Assembly: GCF_011881725.1 (NCBI RefSeq)
Contig: NZ_JAATUR010000018.1
Location: 20,944-84,943, forward strand
Direction: 5' to 3'
DNA from: Escherichia coli
Lineage (GTDB): Bacteria > Pseudomonadota > Gammaproteobacteria > Enterobacterales > Enterobacteriaceae
DNA: 64,000 nt
Shown here: one piece after another, positions 1 to 12,109 of the stretch
How positions within the stretch are numbered: the stretch's first letter is position 1
How the letters are laid out: each line of letters opens with the position of its first letter
The notes under the pieces: model-generated
Database searches by the model: none
What the model saw: the letters and a program-made list of their open reading frames with translations, nothing else
Told to the model about the DNA's origin: nothing
Made by a program: the position numbers and the translations under genes

Positions 1-149
1 GAGATAAGTAAATCTTGCCGTGGATCAAAGCGACAATGCCATAATTTGCGGCGCAACTGATCAAGACAGCCGTGTATATCGCCTGACAGCCAGATATGTC
101 GCCACTGATGACCCGCAATTCTCTGATAAACGGGCGCAGGATGTTTCAT
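1..149 (-). CDS. pphA: PphA serine/threonine protein phosphatase, N-terminal part only (gene runs off the left edge)
   Basis: The complement of 149-1 opens with ATG (147-149) behind a GGAGG-type ribosome binding site and encodes about 49 residues beginning MKHPAPVYQRI. It contains GDIHGC, the first metal-binding motif of PPP-family phosphatases, at roughly residues 23-28. In E. coli PphA is a metal-dependent phosphatase linked to protein-misfolding signalling. The N-terminus is nearly identical to the K-12 protein as I remember it. The remaining three quarters, with the GDxxDRG and GNHE motifs, lie outside the window. Identity is secure; activity cannot be judged from this fragment. Confidence 0.93.
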   Translation of the reverse strand, partial: MKHPAPVYQRIAGHQWRHIWLSGDIHGCLDQLRRKLWHCRFDPRQDLLI

Positions 150-283
150 CTATTTTTTCCTCCCACGCTAAAGATCACATAATCTTTACAATAATGTTAA
201 AAAACGCTGGACTCAGGCAGTAGCGTGTGTGTTATGGTTGACTATAAAGTCAGCGAAGGGAATATTTCTGGCTTTTAACAGAT

Positions 284-386
284 AAAAAGAGACCGAACAC
301 GATTCCTGTATTCGGTCCAGGGAAATGGCTCTTGGGAGAGAGCCGTGCGCTAAAAGTTGGCATTAATGCAGGCTTAGTTGCCTTGC
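284..386 (-). ncRNA. sdsR: SdsR (RyeB) stationary-phase small RNA
   Basis: The complement of 386-284 begins GCAAGG, carries the well-known UUUUAGCGCACGGCUCUCUC segment, and ends in a hairpin (GACCGAAUACAGG paired to its 3' arm) followed by a U-run. This matches E. coli SdsR, an Hfq-dependent RNA transcribed by sigma-S that represses mRNAs such as ompD and tolC in enterobacteria. The sequence CTATTCT just upstream on the minus strand suits a sigma-S -10 element. A few bases near the 5' end differ from my memory of K-12. It lies entirely within the antisense RNA RyeA. Confidence 0.92.
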
Positions 387-477
387 CCTTTAAGAATAGA
401 TGACGACGCCAGGTTTTCCAGTTTGCGTGCAAAATGGTCAATAAAAAGCGTGCTGATCATCGTCTTAAATGTTAAAA

Positions 478-515
478 ACCGCCCGTTCTGTTGAAAGAAC
501 TGAGGCGGTTTTTTA
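478..515 (+). terminator. Intrinsic terminator of RyeA
   Basis: Stem arms AACCGCC (478-484) and GGCGGTT (504-510), with further pairing of GTTCT and AGAAC inside, are followed by a T-run to about 515. It also separates RyeA from the convergent yebY. Confidence 0.88.
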
Positions 516-543
516 TTGGAAATCAAAAGACTATTTTAGGTAA

Positions 544-885
544 TTAACAGAGTTTTTCAGCTCGTTTTATAAACGGTGCCAGACTCATTTTTTCGCCGGG
601 ATTGTTGGGATCCTCAATCTGAATCACCGAAATGGGCTGGGCTTTAGTCTTCCCGCTAGCGACTTCCTTTTGTGCGATATCGTTTAAAGGATACTGCACG
701 AGGGTACTTGGGTTAATGACATACAAAGCATTACCCGGTCGACAAGTCAGCATCACCTCTTCGCGATTAAATGCCCATTTGTCTTTGCCAATTTCAAAAC
801 GGCTGACGGTAATCACCTGAGGAGCCGCCAGCGCCGCTGTGGAACTGGTGAGCAACAAAAACGCCAATATACTTTTTTTCATCAT
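544..885 (-). CDS. yebY: YebY, small secreted protein of the DUF2511 family
   Basis: 113 residues with a classical signal peptide: MMKKS, a hydrophobic core of about 14 residues, then ALA-AP as the likely cleavage site near residue 20. The mature protein has two cysteines (near residues 48 and 113), which could form a periplasmic disulfide. The family is DUF2511; the molecular role is unknown to me. It is the last gene of the minus-strand set yobA-yebZ-yebY, 13 nt after yebZ, so a periplasmic role alongside that copper-like pair is a reasonable inference only. The length matches K-12. Confidence 0.92.
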   Translation of the reverse strand: MMKKSILAFLLLTSSTAALAAPQVITVSRFEIGKDKWAFNREEVMLTCRPGNALYVINPSTLVQYPLNDIAQKEVASGKTKAQPISVIQIEDPNNPGEKMSLAPFIKRAEKLC

Positions 886-898
886 TTATCGTAATCCA

Positions 899-1771
899 TC
901 AAAATGGTTCCAGGGTCGCAAGCAAGCTGATAATCACCAGTACCACCGCGCCTATCGCCCATTCGAGTTGAGTCATCCATACAAACCAGGGTACAGCCCG
1001 AACTTCGTCATGCCGCATTCGCGGGACCAGAACATAACGATTTGCCAGCGCGATGACCACCATCATCATGACCAGTATGAGTTTGAGCAATAAGAGCTGG
1101 CCCCAGTAAGTGGCAAGCGTGGGGGAAAATCCCGTGATTAATAACGCATTGAGCACACCACTCACCAGTACGCCAATGACAGCAAAATGTCCGCACCAGG
1201 AAAAACGCATCAGCGCATGAATAGCCGGACGTCTCCAACGCCCTTTCACCAGCCGCATACACCAGACAACCGGCAGTAGCCCGCCAAACCATGCTGCAGC
1301 ACAGATAAGATGTACGGCGTGATTGGTTTGATGAATTTTTTCGGTTAATCCTTCATTTAATGTCGCGTGTCCCATCCCCGCCATCAGGATAAATTGCGCG
1401 CTGGTCAGCATAAACAGTAACCGCAGCATATTCCGTGGTTGCATCAGAACAACGGTCAGCGTAACGAGAGCGAGAACGATTTGCCAGAGCCAGACGCCTC
1501 CGAAGTGCGTTTGTAACACCGCCTGCCAAATGCTCAACGAAACTACATCTGGCCATCCCGCGCCCATCAATCCACCCTGAACGGCAAACATCGCTGCAGC
1601 ACTGATCAAACTCCATGCAGCTGCGTGCTGTTGTAAACGCAAAAAACGCTTCATCATTAATCGACGAATTGTCACTGGTGCCAACCATGTCCCGTACATC
1701 GAGAGGCCGAAAACCAGCATCAGAGAGATAAAATGGATAAATCGCAGTGCGACCCAGGTAAACGCTAGCAT
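899..1771 (-). CDS. yebZ: YebZ, inner-membrane protein of the CopD (copper resistance D) family
   Basis: 290 residues, strongly hydrophobic, with about eight predicted membrane segments and the CopD-type domain in the C-terminal half. Histidines such as those in MGHATL and HQTNHAVHLICAAAWFGG lie near membrane edges, as in CopD proteins thought to move copper across the inner membrane. It starts 3 nt after the stop of yobA (CopC-like) and 13 nt before yebY, so the three form one operon. Substrate specificity is inferred from the family; no activity can be read from sequence. Confidence 0.93.
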   Translation of the reverse strand: MLAFTWVALRFIHFISLMLVFGLSMYGTWLAPVTIRRLMMKRFLRLQQHAAAWSLISAAAMFAVQGGLMGAGWPDVVSLSIWQAVLQTHFGGVWLWQIVLALVTLTVVLMQPRNMLRLLFMLTSAQFILMAGMGHATLNEGLTEKIHQTNHAVHLICAAAWFGGLLPVVWCMRLVKGRWRRPAIHALMRFSWCGHFAVIGVLVSGVLNALLITGFSPTLATYWGQLLLLKLILVMMMVVIALANRYVLVPRMRHDEVRAVPWFVWMTQLEWAIGAVVLVIISLLATLEPF

Positions 1772-1774
1772 GCT

Positions 1775-2149
1775 TTATTTCACAGTAAAGGTGTATTGTC
1801 CTTTGGTTTTATGCCCGTCCACCGAAACGACATGCCAGTCAACGGTATAACTTCCGGGATTCAGAGCGTCGGCAAGCGGAACGATCAATTGCTTTTTGTC
1901 TTGTTCATTTCGCTTCGCGGGTAAAGTTTTAACATTTTCATTCTTCGGGCCGATGATTTTGGCCCCACTGAATCCAGGTTCAATACCTTCAGAAAAATTT
2001 AAAGTAATGGCCTGTGGGGCAGTAGTTATCGCCGCATTCGCCGCAGGATACTGGTGCGTCAGGTGCGCATGAGCCCAGACGGAAGGCGCCATCAGCAAAC
2101 CGGCAATTAATGCCAATGTATAACGAAGGGAGCGTGCAGTTGAAACCAT
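1775..2149 (-). CDS. yobA: YobA, periplasmic CopC-family copper-binding protein
   Basis: 124 residues from the conventional start MVSTARS; an upstream in-frame ATG would add three residues. A signal peptide of about 26 residues ends at VWA, leaving a mature N-terminus HAHLTHQYP. An N-terminal histidine, together with the C-terminal DWHVVSVDGH segment, matches the Cu(II) site of CopC proteins. It is first in the yobA-yebZ-yebY operon and 3 nt ahead of yebZ, the CopC/CopD pairing seen in copper uptake or resistance. The signal peptide differs noticeably from K-12 as I recall it; the mature domain is close. Confidence 0.93.
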   Translation of the reverse strand: MVSTARSLRYTLALIAGLLMAPSVWAHAHLTHQYPAANAAITTAPQAITLNFSEGIEPGFSGAKIIGPKNENVKTLPAKRNEQDKKQLIVPLADALNPGSYTVDWHVVSVDGHKTKGQYTFTVK

Positions 2150-2287
2150 ATTATCCATTCCTTTTTGTAATAACTTTTTTACAGAGCATAACCTTGTCTA
2201 ATGTGAGAGTCGAGGATCATCAATTCAGACTTGCCATCATGGCTGACTCTTAGTAACTTTTGCCCGCAATTAACGAGGAGACACCGC

Positions 2288-2518
2288 ATGTTGAAGAATC
2301 TGGCCAAACTGGATCAAACTGAAATGGATAAAGTCAATGTCGATCTGGCCGCAGCTGGAGTGGCATTTAAAGAACGGTACAATATGCCGGTGATTGCTGA
2401 AGCGGTTGAACGTGAGCAACCAGAACACTTGCGCGGCTGGTTTCGTGAGCGTCTTATCGCCCACCGTCTCGCCTCTGTAAATCTGTCACGTTTACCTTTT
2501 GAACCCAAACCTAAATAA
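2288..2518 (+). CDS. holE: HolE, theta subunit of DNA polymerase III
   Basis: 76 residues starting [17 protein letters not shown], almost identical to E. coli theta. Theta binds the proofreading epsilon subunit (DnaQ) in the polymerase III core and stabilises it. The ATG at 2288 is preceded by GAGGAG at good spacing, so the longer in-frame start upstream is not needed. It is a small helical protein without catalytic motifs. It stands alone between yobA (divergent) and yobB. Confidence 0.97.
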   Translation: MLKNLAKLDQTEMDKVNVDLAAAGVAFKERYNMPVIAEAVEREQPEHLRGWFRERLIAHRLASVNLSRLPFEPKPK

Positions 2519-2616
2519 ACCCTATATTAAATTAAACTTTCTTACATGATGCCTGCTAAATATAGTATTTTCTCATTCGCACCACTATTCGCAGACACTA
2601 TGAAAAGGAAGTCATC

Positions 2617-3273
2617 ATGTCGTACCGGAAAGTTGCAGCAGCACAGTATGAGCCTTGTACTGCTTCATTCTCTGAACAGGTAGCCCGCCATCTGGAGTTC
2701 GTGAGGGCTGCCGCCAGACACCAGTGCGAACTTTTGGCTTTTCCCTCACTTTCTCTACTGGGATGTGATTACAAACGACGTGCGCTTCCGTCTCCGCCCG
2801 ACCTCTCGCTTTTAGACCCGCTTTGTTATGCAGCAACAACCAGGCGAATGACCATTATTGTGGGCCTTCCCGTTGAATATAATGAGCGTTTTATTCGCGG
2901 TATTGCAGTATTCGCCCCCTGGATGAAAACGCCAGGAATTTATCATCAAAGCCATGGCGCATGTCTGGGGAAACGTTCTAAAACCATCACTGTAGTGGAT
3001 GAACAACCGGAAGGTATTGATATGGCCCCGACTTGTTCACTTTTTACAACCGGGCAATGCATCGGTGAACCTGACCTATTGGCTTCTCATCGACGCTTAG
3101 AATTTTTCTCACTTCGATACTCCATCGCCGTACTGATGGCAAACGCTCGTGGTAACAGTGCGCTGTGGGATGAACATGGCCGCCTTATTGTCCGAGCCGA
3201 TCGCGGTTCACTTTTGTTGGTTGGCAAGCGCTCTTCGCAGGGTTGGCAAGGCGATATCATTCCATTACGCTAG
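2617..3273 (+). CDS. yobB: YobB, nitrilase-superfamily (carbon-nitrogen hydrolase) protein lacking catalytic residues
   Basis: 218 residues. The N-terminus (VAAAQYEP, then ELLAFPSLSLLG near residues 38-49) and the late segment VLMANARGNSALWDEHGRLI have the layout of nitrilase-fold hydrolases. The usual catalytic glutamate after FP is serine here (about residue 44), and the stretch that normally holds the catalytic cysteine (IGVxxCxD followed by RFPE) is shortened and unrecognisable. The protein is also shorter than the usual 260-300 residues. It is probably not a working amidase and may be a binding or vestigial protein. It is followed 24 nt later by exoX. Confidence 0.88.
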   Translation: MSYRKVAAAQYEPCTASFSEQVARHLEFVRAAARHQCELLAFPSLSLLGCDYKRRALPSPPDLSLLDPLCYAATTRRMTIIVGLPVEYNERFIRGIAVFAPWMKTPGIYHQSHGACLGKRSKTITVVDEQPEGIDMAPTCSLFTTGQCIGEPDLLASHRRLEFFSLRYSIAVLMANARGNSALWDEHGRLIVRADRGSLLLVGKRSSQGWQGDIIPLR

Positions 3274-3297
3274 GCGTTTTCCTCCAGGAGTATGACC

Positions 3298-6044
<2,747 letters not shown>

Positions 6045-6226
6045 TTATAAGGGTGGCAAAACTCACCCGGGATGCAAGCGAAACAGGGCAGTCATTGCTT
6101 AGATGATGACAGGTAATGGCGCGGATATCGAATGTTATGCCAACAGAGAAAATCAGTCTGTTCAAATGACTGTGCAGTTATGGATAGCCCGATAAACTCA
6201 ACTGTCAGGCTATCCAGAGAGCGTTA

Positions 6227-6883
6227 TTATTCCGACAAAGTGCGTTTTTGCTGTTCGAGATCGCGTTCAATTCCTTCGCGAACATCCTGGGGAATTTTCA
6301 GCGCGTCCCCCAGCGCATTCAGGTAACTGCGCTCCATGAAATGGTCAATATCAATAGCCGCACAGCTCAGGAAATAGATCTCCAGCGCCTCTTCTTCGTT
6401 GCGGACCCCGGTCGCCAGGCGTTGTGGATCCAGCGGTTGTTCAATTGCCTTTTCAATGAGTACACGCCCCTGCTCTTCAACACCGGCTTCACGCAATTGC
6501 TGGTCGATAGCCGCCCGTTCTTTGGCATCAATATGTCCATCGCTTTTAGCGGCAAATACCAGTGCGAGGATCAAACGTTCTGTACGTTCATCCAGCGGCG
6601 TACTTTGAGTGCCGAACTGCGGTTCGTCCTGATGCGCCGCTCGAATTTTATCTTTGTATTTGTTCCATAGCACCGTACCTGCTACTGCACCGCCGCCAAC
6701 CAGCAACGCATTGGTGCCATATTTAGTCAAAAGTTTACGTGCTGATTTATTGGCAACCAGCAGTCCTGCCAGTCCGCCTAATGCGCCAGGCACTAAAAGT
6801 TTGCCCAATCCCTGATCTGAAGACGAAGAGGAAGAACTGCTTTGCCCAAGCAAGGATTGCAGTTGATTTAACCAGTTAGCCAT
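6227..6883 (-). CDS. yebE: YebE, membrane-associated protein with a DUF533/TerB-like domain
   Basis: 218 residues. The N-terminus is followed by a serine run (about residues 15-23), then a glycine-rich hydrophobic segment ([15 protein letters not shown]) and a second one ([16 protein letters not shown]) ending near residue 74. The C-terminal half is a helical TerB-like domain with [10 protein letters not shown], a possible acidic metal-binding loop. In E. coli yebE is reported as an envelope-stress (Cpx) target of unknown function. I see no convincing CpxR box here. It stands alone, with REP DNA upstream. Confidence 0.9.
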   Translation of the reverse strand: MANWLNQLQSLLGQSSSSSSSSDQGLGKLLVPGALGGLAGLLVANKSARKLLTKYGTNALLVGGGAVAGTVLWNKYKDKIRAAHQDEPQFGTQSTPLDERTERLILALVFAAKSDGHIDAKERAAIDQQLREAGVEEQGRVLIEKAIEQPLDPQRLATGVRNEEEALEIYFLSCAAIDIDHFMERSYLNALGDALKIPQDVREGIERDLEQQKRTLSE

Positions 6884-7060
6884 GTTTGCTCCTCAATTCA
6901 CCATTCTATGGCAATAGCATAGCGAATGAGGATGTCAGAAAGTGTATATAGAGACAAAAGATGCGCAAATAAGCAGGACGGCTGGCAGTCCTCACAGGAA
7001 ACTCGCGTCAGGTGATGTGATTAATTTGGGGTAGTTGAGGCTTGTAGATTTGATTGTGAT

Positions 7061-7138
7061 TGCCTGATGCGAAGCTGACGCTTCTTATCAGGCGGTGCAT
7101 TGTTGGGCGGATAAGGCGCTCGCGCCACATCCGCCAAC
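7061..7138. repeat. REP/BIME element between yebF and yebE
   Basis: An imperfect inverted repeat, TGCCTGATGCG..GCTTCTTATCAGGC, followed by GGCGGATAAGGCGCTCGCGCCACATCCGCC. These are the conserved arms of enterobacterial REP palindromes in opposite orientation (a BIME). It lies in the transcript space downstream of yebF. The rest of the 279-nt gap up to yebE shows nothing I can name. Confidence 0.85.
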
Positions 7139-7162
7139 GGTCAACCGAATAACCAGAAGCCA

Positions 7163-7564
<402 letters not shown>

Positions 7565-7585
7565 TTATCAGGAGCGCAAGTTGCT

Positions 7586-7876
7586 TCAGGCCGCGTGTGA
7601 CGCATCATCCTCTTCGGAATCAGCACCGACTACCTGTGGGGACGGTAATTTGCCGGTTTTCAGAATAGTGCTCAACACATCTTTCTGTTCTGCCAGCCAT
7701 AACGAAAGGGCTTCACGTTGCTCGTCTTCCATTTGCACTGGAGAATTTGTCAGCCAGGTGTCGAGCAGATCCGCCGTATCGAGCATTTTGTCATAAGCAT
7801 CGGCTTCCTTTTTACTGGTAAACGACATCTTCTCTTCGCCCTCACGAATGACTACGTATTTAACTTCAACCGCCAT
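7586..7876 (-). CDS. yebG: YebG, SOS-induced protein of unknown biochemical role
   Basis: 96 residues, starting MAVEVKYVVIREG, mostly helical and acidic, with no recognised catalytic motif. In E. coli yebG is a member of the LexA regulon; its molecular role remains poorly defined. A near-ideal LexA box sits just upstream at 7896-7911, so SOS control is supported by the sequence. Sequence and length are almost identical to K-12. Confidence 0.95.
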   Translation of the reverse strand: MAVEVKYVVIREGEEKMSFTSKKEADAYDKMLDTADLLDTWLTNSPVQMEDEQREALSLWLAEQKDVLSTILKTGKLPSPQVVGADSEEDDASHAA

Positions 7877-7895
7877 TTGCAGCCTCTCATAATAA

Positions 7896-7911
7896 CTGTA
7901 TTTTTATACAG
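7896..7911. promoter_or_regulatory. LexA box of yebG
   Basis: CTGTATTTTTATACAG has perfect CTGT/ACAG arms and an 8-bp AT-rich centre. It lies 20 nt upstream of the yebG start codon, where it would overlap the promoter. Confidence 0.93.
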
Positions 7912-7956
7912 TATATTACTTTTCAGGGAAGAAATCAATAACCACATTAAAGACAC

Positions 7957-7972
7957 GCGCAAACGTTTTCGT
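7957..7972. promoter_or_regulatory. PurR operator of purT
   Basis: GCGCAAACGTTTTCGT matches the PurR consensus ACGCAAACGTTTNCGT at nearly every position. It lies immediately upstream of a TATACT hexamer (7974-7979), a likely -10, about 30 nt before the purT start, so bound PurR would block the promoter. This fits known purine repression of purT. Confidence 0.9.
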
Positions 7973-8009
7973 TTATACTGCGCGCGGAATTAATCAGGGG
8001 ATATTCGTT

Positions 8010-9188
8010 ATGACGTTATTAGGCACTGCGCTGCGTCCGGCAGCAACTCGCGTGATGTTATTAGGCTCCGGTGAGCTGGGTAAAGAAGTGGCTATCGAAT
8101 GCCAACGCCTCGGCGTAGAGGTGATTGCGGTCGATCGCTATGCCGACGCGCCCGCCATGCATGTCGCACACCGCGCCCATGTCATTAATATGCTGGATGG
8201 CGACGCATTGCGTCGTGTGGTTGAACTGGAAAAACCGCATTATATCGTGCCGGAGATCGAAGCTATTGCCACCGATATGCTGGTCCAGCTTGAAAAGGAA
8301 GGACTGAATGTTGTCCCCTGTGCGCGTGCAACGCAATTGACGATGAACCGCGAAGGTATTCGTCGTCTGGCGGCGGAAGAGCTTCAGCTTCCCACTTCAA
8401 CTTATCGTTTTGCTGATAGTGAAAGTCTTTTCCGCGAGGCGGTGGCTGCCATTGGCTATCCCTGCATTGTTAAACCGGTAATGAGCTCTTCCGGCAAGGG
8501 GCAGTCGTTTATTCGCTCTGCCGAACAACTGACTCAGGCGTGGGAGTACGCCCAGCAAGGCGGCCGCGCTGGTGCAGGCCGTGTGATTGTTGAAGGTGTC
8601 GTGAAGTTTGATTTCGAAATTACCCTACTGACCGTCAGTGCGTCGGATGGTGTTCATTTCTGCGCGCCTGTAGGTCATCGGCAGGAAGATGGTGACTATC
8701 GTGAATCCTGGCAGCCGCAGCAAATGAGTCCACTGGCTCTTGAACGTGCACAAGAGATTGCCCGCAAAGTGGTACTTGCACTGGGGGGCTATGGTCTGTT
8801 TGGTGTCGAGTTGTTTGTCTGTGGTGATGAGGTAATTTTCAGTGAAGTCTCTCCTCGCCCACATGACACCGGGATGGTGACGTTAATTTCTCAGGATCTT
8901 TCAGAGTTTGCCCTGCATGTGCGTGCTTTCCTGGGACTGCCGGTTGGCGGGATTCGCCAGTATGGTCCCGCCGCTTCAGCTGTTATCCTGCCGCAACTGA
9001 CCAGCCAGAATGTCACGTTTGATAACGTGCAGAAAGCCGTTGGCGCAGGTTTGCAGATTCGTTTATTTGGTAAGCCGGAAATTGATGGTAGCCGTCGTCT
9101 CGGCGTTGCGCTGGCGACAGCAGAGAGTGTTGATGGAGCGATTGAGCGCGCAAAACATGCCGCCGCACAGGTAAAAGTACAAGGTTAA
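8010..9188 (+). CDS. purT: PurT, formate-dependent phosphoribosylglycinamide formyltransferase
   Basis: 392 residues. PurT uses ATP and formate to make formyl-GAR in purine synthesis, an alternative to folate-dependent PurN. It is an ATP-grasp enzyme: N-terminal nucleotide-fold domain ([13 protein letters not shown], about 15-27), central ATP-grasp domain with the [10 protein letters not shown] phosphate loop (about 155-164) and the metal-binding [12 protein letters not shown] (about 278-289), then a small C-terminal lobe. The RBS GGGGATA precedes the ATG. It is monocistronic, with a PurR operator upstream and an intrinsic terminator 20 nt downstream. Confidence 0.97.
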   Translation: MTLLGTALRPAATRVMLLGSGELGKEVAIECQRLGVEVIAVDRYADAPAMHVAHRAHVINMLDGDALRRVVELEKPHYIVPEIEAIATDMLVQLEKEGLNVVPCARATQLTMNREGIRRLAAEELQLPTSTYRFADSESLFREAVAAIGYPCIVKPVMSSSGKGQSFIRSAEQLTQAWEYAQQGGRAGAGRVIVEGVVKFDFEITLLTVSASDGVHFCAPVGHRQEDGDYRESWQPQQMSPLALERAQEIARKVVLALGGYGLFGVELFVCGDEVIFSEVSPRPHDTGMVTLISQDLSEFALHVRAFLGLPVGGIRQYGPAASAVILPQLTSQNVTFDNVQKAVGAGLQIRLFGKPEIDGSRRLGVALATAESVDGAIERAKHAAAQVKVQG

Positions 9189-9208
9189 ATAAAGCAAAAA
9201 CACGCTAC

Positions 9209-9237
9209 AAAAATGCCCGATTCACGATCGGGCATTT
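9209..9237. terminator. Terminator downstream of purT (first copy of a duplicated hairpin)
   Basis: AAATGCCCGAT and ATCGGGCATTT form an 11-bp stem around a short TCACG-type loop, with A-rich and T-rich flanks, so it can act in both directions. The same 29-nt sequence recurs exactly at 9390-9418. Confidence 0.85.
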
Positions 9238-9263
9238 CAGATTACAGACATTGCGCGCATTGT

Positions 9264-9368
9264 TCATGTCAGATGCGGCGTCAACGCCTTATCTGACCTA
9301 CAAAATCATATGAATTCAATATATTAAAATTCACTCGTAGGCCTGATAAGCATAGCGCATCAGGCAAT
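9264..9368. repeat. BIME (paired REP units) between purT and eda
   Basis: Two REP units in opposite orientation: one reads GTCAGATGCGGCG...CGCCTTATCTGACCTAC, the other GTAGGCCTGATAAGC...GCGCATCAGGCA, separated by an AT-rich linker. The element sits between two identical terminator hairpins. Confidence 0.88.
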
Positions 9369-9389
9369 GTTACGTTTGTCATCATCCTC

Positions 9390-9418
9390 AAAAATGCCCG
9401 ATTCACGATCGGGCATTT
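9390..9418. terminator. Terminator downstream of eda (second copy of the duplicated hairpin)
   Basis: Identical over 29 nt to 9209-9237. It lies 6 nt beyond the eda stop and read on the minus strand gives a GC-rich stem followed by a U-run, as expected for the edd-eda transcript end. Confidence 0.88.
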
Positions 9419-9424
9419 TGACTG

Positions 9425-10066
9425 TTACTGCTTCGCGCCTTCTACTGCTTCACGCGCCAGCTTAGTAATGCGGTCGTAATCGCCCGCTTCCAGCGCATCT
9501 GCCGGAACCAGCCAGGAGCCACCGATACACAATACGCTTTTCAGCGCCAGGTAATCACGGTAGTTAGCCGGAGAAATACCGCCAGTCGGGCAGAAACGAA
9601 CCTGGGAGAACGGACCCGCAATCGCCTGCAGTGCTTTCACGCCGCCATTAGCTTCAGCTGGGAAGAATTTGAACTCTTTCAGGCCGTAGTCCATACCCAG
9701 CATCAGTTCAGAAACAGTGCTGATACCTGGAATCAATGGAATAGTACCTTCAGTCGCAGCTTTCAGCAGGGGTTCAGTCAGACCAGGGCTGATTGCGAAC
9801 TGTGCGCCCGCTTCAGTCACTTCTGCCAGTTGCTGCGGATTCAGCACCGTACCGGCGCCCACAATCGCTTCCGGCACTTCTTTGGCGATAGCACGGATAG
9901 CATCAACGGCACACGCCGTACGCAGAGTCACTTCCAGAACGCGCACCCCACCAGCAACCAACGCTTTTGCCATTGGCACCGCGTGTTCGAGTTTATTTAC
10001 CACGATAACCGGTACAACCGGGCCGGTGGTCAGGATTGATTCTGCACTTGTTTTCCAGTTTTTCAT
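9425..10066 (-). CDS. eda: Eda, KDPG/KHG aldolase
   Basis: 213 residues from [10 protein letters not shown]; the extra 36 in-frame residues upstream run over the edd-eda gap and are not used. Eda splits 2-keto-3-deoxy-6-phosphogluconate to pyruvate and glyceraldehyde-3-phosphate in the Entner-Doudoroff pathway and also acts on related keto acids. Class I aldolase features are visible: LEVTLRT (Glu near 45), GAGTVLN (about 71), and KFFPAE with the Schiff-base lysine near residue 133. It follows edd by 37 nt on the same strand, so both are co-transcribed; eda is also known to have its own promoters. Confidence 0.97.
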   Translation of the reverse strand: MKNWKTSAESILTTGPVVPVIVVNKLEHAVPMAKALVAGGVRVLEVTLRTACAVDAIRAIAKEVPEAIVGAGTVLNPQQLAEVTEAGAQFAISPGLTEPLLKAATEGTIPLIPGISTVSELMLGMDYGLKEFKFFPAEANGGVKALQAIAGPFSQVRFCPTGGISPANYRDYLALKSVLCIGGSWLVPADALEAGDYDRITKLAREAVEGAKQ

Positions 10067-10103
10067 CAGAGTTTTCTCTCGCCTGATTACAAATTTTGTC
10101 GTC

Positions 10104-11915
10104 TTAAAAAGTGATACAGGTTGCGCCCTGTTCGGCACCGGACAGTTTTTCACGCAAGGCGCTGAATAATTCACGTCCTGTTCCCACGCGTGACGCGCTC
10201 AGGTCAGGAATGTGCGGCTCGCGAGCGGCAAGTTCCGCTTCGTCTACCAGCAGCGTCAGTTCGCCTGTCTGTCCATTCACACGAATGATGTCCCCATCGC
10301 GCACTTTTGCCAGCAGCCCACCATCATAGGCTTCTGGTGTTACATGGATAGCTGACGGCACTTTACCTGAAGCACCAGAGAGTCGTCCATCGGTAACTAA
10401 CGCAATTTTGAAACGCCGGTCCAATAATACACCAAGTGGCGGCATGAGTTTATGTAATTCTGGCATTCCGTTCGCTTTTGGACCCTGATGACGGACAACA
10501 ACTACACAATCACGGTCCAGCATACCTGCTTCAAAAGCAGGCATAACGTCATGCTGGCTTTCAAAAACAACCGCAGGCGCTTCAATTACCTGGTTTTCAA
10601 CCGGCACAGCAGAGGTTTTCATCACGGCACGCCCCAGGTTGCCACTTAACACCTTTGTCCCGCCATGATGCGAGAAAGGTTGTTCAAAGGAAGCGATCAC
10701 ATTGCTGTCGAGCGATTTCTCCGCACCTTCGCGCCAGTCCAGCTCGCCGTTATTCAGCCACGGTTCGAGGGTATAGCGCGAAAGACCAAAGCCCGCCACC
10801 GTATTGACATCTTCATGCAACAGACCCGCCTTGAGCAGTTCACGTACCAGAACCGGTACGCCACCCGCCGCCTGGAAGTGGTTAATATCGGCCGGACCGT
10901 TTGGATACAAACGCGCCATCAGAGGTACTACATCAGAAAGATCAGAGAAGTCATCCCAGTTAATCTGAATACCAGCAGCTCGCGCCATCGCGACCAGATG
11001 CATCGTGTGGTTAGTGGAGCCACCAGTTGCCAGTAGCGCAACAATACCGTTCACCACCACTTTCTCGTCGATCATCTTACCGATCGGCATCCACTCATTG
11101 CCGTTCCCGGTCATGCGTGTAACCTGGCGAGCAGCCGCAGCGGTGAGAGCGTCACGCAGTGGGGAATCCGGGTGAACAAAAGAAGATCCCGGCAACTGCA
11201 TTCCCATAAACTCCACCACCATCTGGTTGGTGTTTGCGGTACCGTAGAAAGTACATGTACCTGGGGCATGATAAGACGCCGCTTCTGACTCCAGCAGAGC
11301 CATACGATCCACCTTCCCTTCAGCATAAAGCTGGCGAATACGCACTTTTTCTTTATTTGGCAAACCGCTTGCCATGGGACCTGATGGCACAAATACCGCA
11401 GGCAAATGACCGAACGACAGTGCTGCCATCGTCAGCCCTGGAACAATCTTATCGCACACGCCGAGGAACAGCGCGCCATCAAACATGTTATGAGAAAGCC
11501 CCACCGCCGCAGACATCGCAATGACTTCGCGGCTTAACAGCGACAGTTCCATACCATCCTGCCCCTGGGTTACACCATCACACATCGCCGGAACACCACC
11601 CGCAACCTGGCCGACCGCGTTAGCTTCATGCAGTGCTTTACGAATAATCTCAGGATAATGTTCATAAGGCTGGTGGGCGGAGAGCATGTCGTTGTAGGAG
11701 GTGATGATGGCGATATTGTTACGCAACATGCTTTTCAGGGAGGCTTTGTCTTCTGGCTGGCAAGCGGCAAAACCGTGTGCCAGGTTACCGCATGCCAACT
11801 GCGAACGATGAACGGTCGATGTTTTCGCTTGTTCGATCCGGGCGAGATAAGCAGAACGAGTCTCGCGCGAACGTTCAATGATTCGTTTTGTTACGCGTAA
11901 CATTTGTGGATTCAT
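10104..11915 (-). CDS. edd: Edd, 6-phosphogluconate dehydratase
   Basis: 603 residues from MNPQMLRV, essentially identical to K-12; a 22-residue upstream extension is rejected because an AGGAG-type RBS directly precedes this ATG. Edd dehydrates 6-phosphogluconate to KDPG, the first step of the Entner-Doudoroff pathway. It belongs to the IlvD/Edd family, whose oxygen-sensitive 4Fe-4S cluster is held by conserved cysteines, seen here in CDGVTQGQ and FLGVCDKIV. Upstream, a GntR-like operator at 12110-12125 predicts gluconate induction. Confidence 0.97.
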   Translation of the reverse strand: MNPQMLRVTKRIIERSRETRSAYLARIEQAKTSTVHRSQLACGNLAHGFAACQPEDKASLKSMLRNNIAIITSYNDMLSAHQPYEHYPEIIRKALHEANAVGQVAGGVPAMCDGVTQGQDGMELSLLSREVIAMSAAVGLSHNMFDGALFLGVCDKIVPGLTMAALSFGHLPAVFVPSGPMASGLPNKEKVRIRQLYAEGKVDRMALLESEAASYHAPGTCTFYGTANTNQMVVEFMGMQLPGSSFVHPDSPLRDALTAAAARQVTRMTGNGNEWMPIGKMIDEKVVVNGIVALLATGGSTNHTMHLVAMARAAGIQINWDDFSDLSDVVPLMARLYPNGPADINHFQAAGGVPVLVRELLKAGLLHEDVNTVAGFGLSRYTLEPWLNNGELDWREGAEKSLDSNVIASFEQPFSHHGGTKVLSGNLGRAVMKTSAVPVENQVIEAPAVVFESQHDVMPAFEAGMLDRDCVVVVRHQGPKANGMPELHKLMPPLGVLLDRRFKIALVTDGRLSGASGKVPSAIHVTPEAYDGGLLAKVRDGDIIRVNGQTGELTLLVDEAELAAREPHIPDLSASRVGTGRELFSALREKLSGAEQGATCITF

Positions 11916-12037
11916 AAAGGCTCCTGAAATTGAGTTGTCAGAGCAGGATGATTCACAACGCGATTCATTCAAGGAAAGCATGACTGAAACGCCTGTAACC
12001 GGAGCTCATAGGGCAAAAACGTTTCAGTGAGTGTAAT

Positions 12038-12071
12038 AAAAAAAGCCTCGTGGGTGAATCCACACGAGGCT
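12038..12071 (-). terminator. Intrinsic-terminator-like hairpin between zwf and edd
   Basis: On the minus strand AGCCTCGTG and CACGAGGCT form a 9-bp stem followed by a U-run (12043-12038). It lies downstream of zwf, which it probably terminates, but also downstream of the predicted GntR operator, thus apparently inside the edd leader. Confidence 0.8.
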
Positions 12072-12109
12072 CAAAAGTGTAAAAATTGTTCTACTCTCTG
12101 TGCAAGATC

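Larger units (their letters stand above)
267..515 (+). ncRNA. ryeA: RyeA (SraC) small RNA, antisense partner of SdsR
   Basis: RyeA is the plus-strand RNA that completely overlaps SdsR in E. coli. Here the plus strand across the SdsR locus ends in a clear intrinsic terminator at 478-515. The 5' end is placed from the roughly 249-nt length known in K-12 and is uncertain by tens of bases. RyeA and SdsR pair over the whole SdsR length; in E. coli SdsR dominates in stationary phase and antagonises RyeA. No ORF is evident in it. Confidence 0.75.

Noticed and set aside
7061..7138. Repeated palindromes here and at five other gaps considered as CRISPR repeats
   Set aside because: Units are imperfect REP palindromes in alternating orientation, without regular spacing or unique spacers.
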